NCBI GenBank assembly: GCA_964629965.1
Contig: CAZVRZ010000088.1
Span: 1 to 21,720 of the forward strand
Reading direction: 5' to 3'
Length of the DNA: 21,720 bases
From: CAZVRZ01 sp964629965
GTDB lineage: Bacteria > Chloroflexota > Anaerolineae > Anaerolineales > UBA4823
This document shows, piece by piece, positions 9,101-16,305 of this stretch. The translations under genes were made by a program, and so were the position numbers. The number at the start of each line of letters is the position of its first letter. Within the stretch, counting starts at the first letter, position 1. Below the pieces are notes generated by a model. That model worked only from the letters and a program-made list of their open reading frames with translations. It ran no database searches and was not told the DNA's origin.

Positions 9101-10011
9101 GCATTTGTAAGAACAGCTGGGGCAGGTGTATCCTTCCCACTGGCTGATTGGAGGGCCTTACGAGCTAATTCAATAGCATCATCAATTCTATTTTCCATCA
9201 AAGCCACAAGAGCAAGATTTGCAATTGCCTTGGGCTCATCTGGAGCAAGTACATGGGCTCTTTTTAGTTGATCAATCGCCCCACTTTCTTGATGGAGCTG
9301 AAGATAGCATCCTCCGATGAGTGTGTGCCAGCGGAACCTAAGGAAGTTAGTTGCGAATTGCTGGGCAAATTCGTCTTCCATTTTTACTAATAAGGATAAA
9401 GCTGCTTTTGGTTTATTCTGTACGAGCAATTCTCGACATGTATCAAGCTTGACGCTTAACTTGAGTTCTGGACCCGATAGATTTCTTTCTTTTGTTTCTA
9501 ACTCAATTAAATTTCTGGTACTTGAAACATCTTGCGCGATCTGCGGCAAAAGTCCCATGGTCAGGGTTGCGGCCTCATGTGTTTCGTGGATATGCAGGGC
9601 ATCATGCAATTCCTCGATATCCCATAGACTGTTCATCAAGTTGTTGAGGAAAAGATCTATGACCAGCGAATTGCTGCCTTGATATGGTTGCCCTGCGATC
9701 CTTTCCCATTCTTCTGCCAGAATGTTACGATCAGGGCTTTCTGTTGGGCGAGTTAGTTTGCCGATTTCTCTAGCAACTGTTGGCTGGTACAGAAATCTCA
9801 AGAACTCTTTTCCGTCAATTTCTTGTTGAAAGCCAGGAAAAGAGGCTATTGCATCATGAAAGGCTTGCTCGACAACCTTCTTTACCTTTTGCCTAACTCG
9901 GTAAGATGTGATTGGCGTGAGCACCCGATCTTTGATAAATTCTTCAACAAGTATGCTCGAAACTATAGATACCGCAGACGTCACTATTCCGCTAATCCAC
10001 AAAAGCTCCAT
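6196..10011 (-). CDS. TPR / GreA-B C-terminal-like / PIN fusion protein
   Basis: 1271 aa from ATG 10011, with AGG six bases upstream. Residues 4-24 form one hydrophobic segment (LWISGIVTSAVSIVSSIL), perhaps a membrane anchor or buried helix. From about 195 to 800 there are many degenerate tetratricopeptide repeats (for example LKRAHVLAPDEPKAIANLAL and YYRLCLAQDPNDWQGNLNLA). Residues about 821-858 match the C-terminal domain of GreA/GreB: SSIGKLLVDHSVGDVIAF followed by YRITEI. Residues about 968-1165 look like a PIN RNase: LDITALL (Asp972), LLDEL near 1003, and WADDAKMRQYAEEQ (Asp1102/1103) followed by a helical GxxTQTVL segment. PIN domains are Mg2+-dependent RNases. I recall a TPR-GreAB-C-PIN architecture noted among predicted conflict systems; a Pfam search should confirm this. 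It lies 59 bp after Res on the same strand, so co-transcription is likely. Role as an RNA-degrading effector is inference. Confidence 0.8.
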   Translation of the reverse strand: MELLWISGIVTSAVSIVSSILVEEFIKDRVLTPITSYRVRQKVKKVVEQAFHDAIASFPGFQQEIDGKEFLRFLYQPTVAREIGKLTRPTESPDRNILAEEWERIAGQPYQGSNSLVIDLFLNNLMNSLWDIEELHDALHIHETHEAATLTMGLLPQIAQDVSSTRNLIELETKERNLSGPELKLSVKLDTCRELLVQNKPKAALSLLVKMEDEFAQQFATNFLRFRWHTLIGGCYLQLHQESGAIDQLKRAHVLAPDEPKAIANLALVALMENRIDDAIELARKALQSASGKDTPAPAVLTNALATKQNFLELDGIINSEFINNIDYVRTLGNIFNQVKDYPRAIEYYRLCLAQDPNDWQGNLNLAQVLINDCLGSNQENLPFLRRRCDNWAKILDEALQLVNTALEVAQKGDADVVFRQVILARANLHFVSGNLNLAKDDWDTILKYSPDNISALHNRGILAILDHDYRCALDLFSKIPEPFCLDDNLVFAYAKASSSVGEPDQALNLMNRYLEADKGADIIRASVIRADAWIQKGDIDEANKIKNGLLEAGQTIEIYKAVSFIAELQHHIDESVFYLSEAYKLASEAESRLEISLRFATLYYIHRDFDLAAEWFDKAGVDFWEDKPLARSYVQALYGANRYADTYRVSRQLREQGNLDPAIIHIEAWLAEYFGDLKTALELEILLTKIEPARLSHLLQCARLEYRQGNRHRAKEILETVDVYKLSDPGEIMLVAELYVFLGESQTAIEIAYRARYLGQEIPEIHIAYVSLFFRVDDDLENLTFSKIATNTAVQLVGDNTTRWVKIVSENLKSGASWEFQPDSSIGKLLVDHSVGDVIAFKTGPLENLEYRITEIQSLYVRALQETFEEYSTRFPDHPGIHKMQIINNDLSQFFSFLYQDSSLTDTAYKFYEQGAISVEQFSVLINRRLVDVYTSLQGLLSQKIYASTGTVEDQGKQLKTIQSAEDITLDITALLSMSYLELRSSISTRFKKIYISQALLDELEISLADRGLELKKGRKSVGFHEGRFFVTETPPDVIERNIQFLQELIEFCREFCQVIPIPAESAKYLETARDPKTSIGTESISSILVAHTTQTKLWADDAKMRQYAEEQHKVMGFWTQTVLMDMENRGIIDRKTYISACARLLEANYHFTAINENLILDTLDITKSISDHRMKSLLKGLYGPSANEESAIPLTAKLLARIWLSALSREQKMLVMDQVLPAICHGRSRQRVVNKLIHLLKSYMVVTPVQRDDLVNQITLWSGVMHTVG

Positions 10012-10070
10012 TATGTACCTGCTCGTTTAGATCCCATAAAACAGAAATGCACATACTATTTGAAGAATCA

Positions 10071-13000
10071 TCATAACATCGCCTTTTTCAATATCTTCTC
10101 AATATATACTTTCTTGTCTTCTGCCTGGAACAGCACATTGTGCGCCTCGAATTCATCCTTCGAAATGCCTTTTTCCCACCATGCTACCTGAGCATAAGGT
10201 GTGTTTGAGAGAATGAACGAAGTCAGCTTCACGTTGGGATCGCCTAACAGCGCTTCCAGCCCTTTGATGGTTTTGTAGAACTCAATTTTTGGGTCGCGCA
10301 GCCCTTCCAGGTTGCGGATGCCCTTCGGGTCCACAAACACAATCCGTTGTTCGTCGCCAATCACCAGCCACAAGATAAAATCCGGGTAGAAGTTTCCGGC
10401 TTCAAAAAAGCCAATCCCGCTGCCACGGCTGCGATTGCGCAGCAGGTAAAGCTGCCTGCCCGTGAAGAATCCGGGGGTGGTTTCATAAAACCTTTTCAAA
10501 TCCAGCACGAATTCTTTTTCACCATCATTGAGCGAGACGGGTTTAATTTCAATCAAGCCGTCACTGACAAACAGCAGCGGCTGGTACAGATGCTGTCCAA
10601 ACATAATGGAGAGCAGGCCTGGAACCTCAATATCTTTGAGCTGTCTGGTTTCAATCAAACCCTTGATTTTTTGCAGCGTATCAACAATTTCTGCGCGTGA
10701 TTTCTCGATCAGGAAATGATACTCAGCAAAGAAATTGGCATCATCGGGTGTTAGCTCACGATATTCCAGGTGATCGTTTTCAAACTCTGCTTTTTTCTGC
10801 TTGTAATAACGATCACAGTATTTTTTGAGCAAAGCCAGGGCAATCTCTTGCCATTGGCGCACCTGGTCGAAAGAGCGAAACTCCAACACATCCTGTGGAA
10901 TATACAGACTATACCAATCTGGTTCAAGCAGGATCCCCCGCATTTTTTCGGGTGAAAGGTTCAGGTTGAACCAGGCGCGTTCGTTTTTGAAAAGCTGCAT
11001 TTCAAAATAGATCGTATCCCAATCGAGAAATGCCAGGTGCTGCTCGGTCAGCCTGGCTTCGTTGCGCTGCGTGTCCAGCAGGGCTCCCTGACCGCGGGCG
11101 CTGGCCATGGCCTGGATTTTAGGATACCAGTCCAAAGTAACTCCCTGGTGCTTGAGAGTCTCGTCCGGTTGACTCAGAGTTGGGCGAGGCCCCTGACGTT
11201 TAAAGTCTATCCCATCTTGCAAGCGCACCGTTTTTAGTTTCACCCCGCCCAGGTTCTTGAGCACTGGCAGCACAAACTCAATCCGGTCCTCATTGGCCGG
11301 CAGACCTTCATCTTCCAGGTATTCTTTAAATTGACGCATGTAATCAGCTCGAATGCCGAAGATGTTCAGCGTCTCCAGGCGTTCCAGATCCGGCGGGGCG
11401 CTGTGGCCTTCGATGCGGCGGCTTCGCTTAAGACAGAAATCTTTGCCTTTGAGGCGCACGCCGCGCCCAAACAGTTGGATGATTTCCGAGCCTTCGCTCT
11501 TGCCAACGTTCATCAGGCCCATGGTGCTGACGCGCCAACTGCTCCATCCCTCGGTGAACTTCTTCGAGCCGATCAAAATATTGATCTCCGAGTGCTCCTT
11601 GTTCAACGCCTGGAACAGCGAGCCGGCAAATTCCTGCTCTTCCACCACCAGTTCCTTATGTTCTTCGCACAATTTGCACAGGTTGGCGGCATCCCCCACG
11701 TTGATCAGGCCGAAAGCATCATGGTCGCCCAGGCGTAGAGCGATTTCGCCGTCCGTGCCTTTCAGGTTAACAACATGCAGCGCTGCTGCCGATTCGGCGT
11801 TATACAGCAGGCGCAGCACGTCGGCATATACCTGCTCGGCGCTCAGGCCCAATTTGATCAAGTAAGCGAAACTGGTGGCAAACAGGTCGCGGTTTTTATT
11901 GTCCAACAGCCCGGAATGGCCTTTGAGAAAGGCATCAATAAAGCTGATCATCTCCGCTCTCTGGGTTGTGCCGGCAAAGCCAGCCAGGAAGAGCAGAATA
12001 TCCACCACATCCGAGACTTTGCGACCCGCCTGACTGCGCACAGCATTGACGCTGCCACCGACAAAAATCCACAGCGGTTTTCCAACCAGGTATGGCCGGT
12101 ATTCCATCTCCTTGTCGGCAAAGAGCTTTTGCTGCTGATAAAAGGCCAACAAGCAGGCTGTCAGGTAGCGTCTGCGCCGTACTTCTTCACGGTCGTCCTC
12201 CAGATTCAAGATACGGTATTCTTTGCCATAACCATCACCGTAGAAGTATTTATACGAGTAATCGAACAGGATGCAGTGAGCATAGATTTGCTCCAGAGTT
12301 TTATTGCCGCTGGCCTTCATCGCCTGGCCAAAGGTGGCAGAGTATTCAAATGAAAAGCCATTCTCGCAGAGCTGGTTACGGCGCTTCATCCATTCGCCGG
12401 TCTCTTTACCGCTGGCGCCGCGGTGGCCCTCATCCACCAGCACCAGGTTATTGCCTTCAAAAGCCTCAACCGCAATGGTCTTATCGCCGCTCTCTTCGCG
12501 CAGCTTATGGATATCAATGATCTCCACAGCTTTACCGGTAAACAGCGAACGGCCCTCTTTTTGAAACAGTTCAGCCTGAATGCCGGAAAGTTCAAACTCG
12601 GCCAGGTGCTGGCGCGAGAGGCCGTCATTCGGGGTAAGCAAAATAATCCGATTCAAGGCTTGCTGATGGTTGTGCAGCGCCCGGTAATGCTGGTACTGCG
12701 TAATATTGATGTGCATGAGCAATGTCTTACCGCTGCCAGTGGCCATCCAGTAGGCAACCTTGTTCAGCTCTTCCAGTTCATATTCCCCAACAACTTCCTG
12801 CCCCAGATCATCATTAAAACGCTGCACCTGGGCGTTTAAACTGTCCCGCAAGGCTTCGGGGCCGCCGAAGTAGCGGTCTAAATAGATCTCGGTAAACAAC
12901 AGCGCCAGGTATTGAAAATACTTGGGGTAAAGTGGATTGCCCTGACGGTTGCGCTTCTCCGTGATTTGCTTCCAGCAACGTACGATATTCTGGTCATAAG

Positions 13001-13247
13001 CCAGCAGCAGATCGCCGGGCAGCTCTTTGCGCTCAATCAGGCGAGATCGTAGTACATGACAGTAATGGCTGATATTGTTCTCGTCGAAGCCTTCCAACGC
13101 CGGGTCTTTTAACCATTCTGTCAGAGCTTCGAAATCTTTGACCTCAAAAATACACAGCAACCACTGGTTGAGGATCAGCTTGCGATCAAATTTGATGGTG
13201 CGCGCCGGGGCGTTCGGCTGGCGGGCCTGGTAAGTTCGTTTTGGCAT
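10071..13247 (-). CDS. res: Type III-like restriction subunit Res: SF2 helicase plus PD-(D/E)XK nuclease
   Basis: 1058 aa. ATG 13247 has GGAG 6 bases upstream, and this site overlaps the TAG of mod, so the two are translationally close (9-bp gap). Helicase motifs in order: Walker A ATGSGKT (169-175), DEGH (272-275), SAT (303-305), SKKFTEGWSSWR (561-572) and QLFGRGVRLKG (591-601). The C-terminus holds a nuclease core: YPDF (Asp956), then VDPKG (Asp973, Lys975), the PD-(D/E)XK pair. Type III Res subunits use ATP to translocate or signal along DNA and cut unmethylated DNA in complex with Mod (family knowledge). Length is slightly above the usual 900-1000 aa. All key residues are present, so it should be active. 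It is followed by the TPR-Gre-PIN gene. A solitary helicase-nuclease role cannot be excluded, but the tight link to mod makes Res the best reading. Confidence 0.92.
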   Translation of the reverse strand: MPKRTYQARQPNAPARTIKFDRKLILNQWLLCIFEVKDFEALTEWLKDPALEGFDENNISHYCHVLRSRLIERKELPGDLLLAYDQNIVRCWKQITEKRNRQGNPLYPKYFQYLALLFTEIYLDRYFGGPEALRDSLNAQVQRFNDDLGQEVVGEYELEELNKVAYWMATGSGKTLLMHINITQYQHYRALHNHQQALNRIILLTPNDGLSRQHLAEFELSGIQAELFQKEGRSLFTGKAVEIIDIHKLREESGDKTIAVEAFEGNNLVLVDEGHRGASGKETGEWMKRRNQLCENGFSFEYSATFGQAMKASGNKTLEQIYAHCILFDYSYKYFYGDGYGKEYRILNLEDDREEVRRRRYLTACLLAFYQQQKLFADKEMEYRPYLVGKPLWIFVGGSVNAVRSQAGRKVSDVVDILLFLAGFAGTTQRAEMISFIDAFLKGHSGLLDNKNRDLFATSFAYLIKLGLSAEQVYADVLRLLYNAESAAALHVVNLKGTDGEIALRLGDHDAFGLINVGDAANLCKLCEEHKELVVEEQEFAGSLFQALNKEHSEINILIGSKKFTEGWSSWRVSTMGLMNVGKSEGSEIIQLFGRGVRLKGKDFCLKRSRRIEGHSAPPDLERLETLNIFGIRADYMRQFKEYLEDEGLPANEDRIEFVLPVLKNLGGVKLKTVRLQDGIDFKRQGPRPTLSQPDETLKHQGVTLDWYPKIQAMASARGQGALLDTQRNEARLTEQHLAFLDWDTIYFEMQLFKNERAWFNLNLSPEKMRGILLEPDWYSLYIPQDVLEFRSFDQVRQWQEIALALLKKYCDRYYKQKKAEFENDHLEYRELTPDDANFFAEYHFLIEKSRAEIVDTLQKIKGLIETRQLKDIEVPGLLSIMFGQHLYQPLLFVSDGLIEIKPVSLNDGEKEFVLDLKRFYETTPGFFTGRQLYLLRNRSRGSGIGFFEAGNFYPDFILWLVIGDEQRIVFVDPKGIRNLEGLRDPKIEFYKTIKGLEALLGDPNVKLTSFILSNTPYAQVAWWEKGISKDEFEAHNVLFQAEDKKVYIEKILKKAML

Positions 13248-13256
13248 GGTCGTCTC

Positions 13257-16200
13257 CTACATGCCTTGTGTATCGAACATACGGCGCAAGAATTCTTCTT
13301 CGATCAACCGCACTTTCCAGGTCTCGTCCGGCCGGCGCAGGTTTTCCAGGTTGTTATCACCGTTGACATAGATCAGGTCAAACTCCATATCGCGCGGATT
13401 ATAATCCTGCTTGCGGAAGAAAGCTTCCAGATCGGCGTTGCTCTTCTCCTCCAGGTCGCGCCAGATAATTAACGCCCGCTCGCCTTCTGGCGTCAGTCCG
13501 GTCACGACTCTGAATCCGCGCAGAGTTTGCATGGTGTACACTCGCAGGCCGATCAAATAGTTGAAGGTTTCCACCAGGTCCACCGTGGTGGGTTTGGTTT
13601 CCCCTACCGTGCCGGTAGCGATATTTAGCTGGTACTGGAAGGGATGCGCGAAGGCTTGAATATTGAGCAGGGCATCCTGGCTTTCGGCATCCAGCATATA
13701 GGAAAGCAGGTAGCTTTCGCGGAAAGCATCCGGCGCTTGCCCCAGCGCCAACTGCTGCGCAGGGCTGCGCTTTAAGTTCAGGTTGTTGAGCGTGTCTTCG
13801 TAAGACTCTAGGCGAAGGTATTTTAGACAGTGACCGGAACCTTGTCTTGAAACAGGCTTGCCATCTCGCCAATCTTTAGAATAAATGGCTTTTTCGATTC
13901 TGGGTTTAAGGACAGTATAGAAATGGTTACCCATTTCAACTAAAACAAATTTTCTCTGTCCTTCGTCACTTCTATTGAGATCTATAACAGCGTGTCCTGT
14001 AGTACCTGAGCCAGCAAAAAAATCGATGATTATGCCTGGTTCAGTTTCTTCAGTTGTCATATGAATTGCATCTTTGACTGCGTATAAAGATTTCGGAAAT
14101 GTAAACGGTGGTTCAGGACCAAACATTTGTTTTAACAATTTAGTTCCATGCGATGAAGCATCGTATTGTGAGCCAACCCATATGCTTTTGGGTCTAATAC
14201 CTTTCTTGATCCGATCTTTGATATATACCTTATAATCTCCGCTTGATGATTTCTTAATTTGAATATCCCCAGCTTCAATGTGATTGTTGAGAGATGGAAT
14301 TGTCTTCCTCCAAACACGCTGTCTACCATTACTGTCAATGGGAAATATTTCGGTAGCCATATCGAAAGGTTGAGTGGATATTTTTTGAGAGATTGAATCA
14401 TAGTAGATCGGGTAATATGAGTTTGGGCGCTCTTGCGGTGTGGAATACCCACCGGTTCTCATGAAGTCGCGCCACTTATAGGGGGAGCTTCCATCATCCT
14501 CGGCATATTGGCTTATTTGCTCATCGCTGAGATCGAAAAAGGTGATCTGGCTTAGATCTGGTTTTTTGGAATAGCACAAGTAATATTCATGACATGTTGC
14601 CAGGAAATTGTCATTTGTTCTTCCTGATGGCTTTGTTTCGATAGCCAAAACACCCAACCTGCCATCCCGGCCAAAAGCAATATCGGTGATCAAAGATAGT
14701 TCTTGTACCTCAAAATCATCAATGGCGCATATATATATGCCGTCATCTTGAAGTAAATTGACACAGTTAGTAATGGCGTTGTACATCATGGAATACCATG
14801 ATGAGTGTCTGAAACCATTTTTGTATATAAAACTAGTTCCACCAGTATTAAAAGGCGGATCAATATAAATGGATTTAACCTGGCCTGAATAATTCGGTCC
14901 CAAAAGCCTTAATGCCTGAGAGTTTTCACTGAAAATCAATAACCCATTGATTTGATCATCTAAATTTTCAATAGCTGCCAATAAGTTGTTCTGGAATTCT
15001 TTGTCAAAAAAAATGGTGTCTAAAACAAGAAATGGATTGGATATCAAAAAATCAACTGTAAGTGGCGCACTATAGCCAGGAGTTACTAAATCACCGTTAA
15101 TTTCATCGATTGCAAACAAACGCACCCATTCTTCGCGCTGGGCGTCGTTTGCACAAATTTGCGGATAGAGTTCTTTCGGCACCCGATCCAGGGTGATGCA
15201 GTAATTCGTCTCCACCACAAACTTCTTCTTTAGCCACAATTTTTTCTGAAAATCTTCGATCTGAGCCAGGAAAGCAATGATCTTGTGAGCAATCTGGCGC
15301 AGTACTTTGATCTTGCTCAGGTATTGCTCAACGCGCGGCGCGTTTTCTTCTTCGATATCATCCAGGCGCATGACTTCGTTCTTGATGTAGAAATCCAGTT
15401 CACGGCGCAGAAAGCTGCTCAGGTCTTTGTGAATAAAGTAATCGAAGGTGTTACGAGTTGTGTAATCCCCCAGGTGTTTTTCCAATACGGTGCGTCTGGG
15501 ATTGCTTTCGGTCGACGCCAATGCGCCGATGTCTTTGGCCCAATTCGCCGGGGTTTGAGCCAGGATGGCTGCCAACGCCAACTCATTCAGAGCCTTCTGG
15601 TCGCGCTTTTCTGGATCAGCCCGGTATTCAAAGCGTATAATCAGTTCCTCGTTTTTAACCTGAACAGAGTCTTCCAGTGAGATGAGAAAGCGCCGTTCCA
15701 GACCATTGGCTGCCTTGATGTTGTCTTTCTCGGTGTCAGCTTCAACAATTTTAAAGTGCGCCATTCGCCCTGAGGGCAGCCTGAAGCTGTAATCTCGGAA
15801 GTATTCAGATGTTTTGACATAATACTGGTCAGCATTGGCCCAATGCAGCTTAACTTCCTCGCCCTCATAGGGAATGGCGTAGACGCCTTCTTTGTAGCGG
15901 CGCATCGAAATGAAGTCACCATTGTCATAGTAGCGGCGGAAGAAGCTGTACAAGTGCGAATAGACTTCGTTTTCCAGGGCAACCGTATCCACGCTGAAGG
16001 TTGCCAGTTCCTCGCGAATTTGTTTGACCTTTGGAGATTGTTCGGGTTCAAAACCTGCCGCAATGGCAGCCTGGCTAGCCTGGTGCAATTTTTCTTCCAG
16101 AGCTTTTTTGTCCACCGGCTGGTACTGGGCAAACGCCGCTTTGACCTGGGGCAGCAGGTCTTTGTTCAAAAAGCGGTTGATTTCATCCCGCTTCTGGTTC

Positions 16201-16292
16201 ATGATGCGGTAAATGCCAAAATCTAGGTCGGCCTGGTCAAGCTGGAATAATTCACTCAGCAGGGTTTGCAGTTTCTCGAAATTTGAAGCCAT
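13257..16292 (-). CDS. mod: Beta-class adenine DNA methyltransferase (type III Mod-like, oversized)
   Basis: 1011 aa from ATG 16292, with AGAGGA 6 bases upstream, 13 bp after the SNF2 stop. Motif IV is IYIDPPFNTG (DPPF at 478-481), giving an N6-adenine methylase of the D-PP-F type. Motif X-like FTFPKSLYAVKDAI (729-742) and the AdoMet-binding DFFAGSGTT (757-765) come after it; this IV-before-I order is the beta class used by type III Mod. The target recognition region lies between, about 580-725. A helical N-terminal extension of roughly 400 residues and a C-terminal 180 residues make it much longer than common Mod proteins (about 600-700 aa). The stretch covering residues about 390-830 is clearly AT-richer than both ends, suggesting exchange of the catalytic/recognition block. 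It protects host DNA and gives Res its site (family knowledge). The recognition sequence cannot be read from the protein. Confidence 0.92.
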   Translation of the reverse strand: MASNFEKLQTLLSELFQLDQADLDFGIYRIMNQKRDEINRFLNKDLLPQVKAAFAQYQPVDKKALEEKLHQASQAAIAAGFEPEQSPKVKQIREELATFSVDTVALENEVYSHLYSFFRRYYDNGDFISMRRYKEGVYAIPYEGEEVKLHWANADQYYVKTSEYFRDYSFRLPSGRMAHFKIVEADTEKDNIKAANGLERRFLISLEDSVQVKNEELIIRFEYRADPEKRDQKALNELALAAILAQTPANWAKDIGALASTESNPRRTVLEKHLGDYTTRNTFDYFIHKDLSSFLRRELDFYIKNEVMRLDDIEEENAPRVEQYLSKIKVLRQIAHKIIAFLAQIEDFQKKLWLKKKFVVETNYCITLDRVPKELYPQICANDAQREEWVRLFAIDEINGDLVTPGYSAPLTVDFLISNPFLVLDTIFFDKEFQNNLLAAIENLDDQINGLLIFSENSQALRLLGPNYSGQVKSIYIDPPFNTGGTSFIYKNGFRHSSWYSMMYNAITNCVNLLQDDGIYICAIDDFEVQELSLITDIAFGRDGRLGVLAIETKPSGRTNDNFLATCHEYYLCYSKKPDLSQITFFDLSDEQISQYAEDDGSSPYKWRDFMRTGGYSTPQERPNSYYPIYYDSISQKISTQPFDMATEIFPIDSNGRQRVWRKTIPSLNNHIEAGDIQIKKSSSGDYKVYIKDRIKKGIRPKSIWVGSQYDASSHGTKLLKQMFGPEPPFTFPKSLYAVKDAIHMTTEETEPGIIIDFFAGSGTTGHAVIDLNRSDEGQRKFVLVEMGNHFYTVLKPRIEKAIYSKDWRDGKPVSRQGSGHCLKYLRLESYEDTLNNLNLKRSPAQQLALGQAPDAFRESYLLSYMLDAESQDALLNIQAFAHPFQYQLNIATGTVGETKPTTVDLVETFNYLIGLRVYTMQTLRGFRVVTGLTPEGERALIIWRDLEEKSNADLEAFFRKQDYNPRDMEFDLIYVNGDNNLENLRRPDETWKVRLIEEEFLRRMFDTQGM

Positions 16293-16305
16293 GGTGTTCC
16301 TCTCA

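Noticed and set aside
11353..12839. Long plus-strand frames opposite res
   Set aside because: They are mirror frames of a strongly conserved helicase gene, with skewed composition and no ribosome sites or domain motifs.
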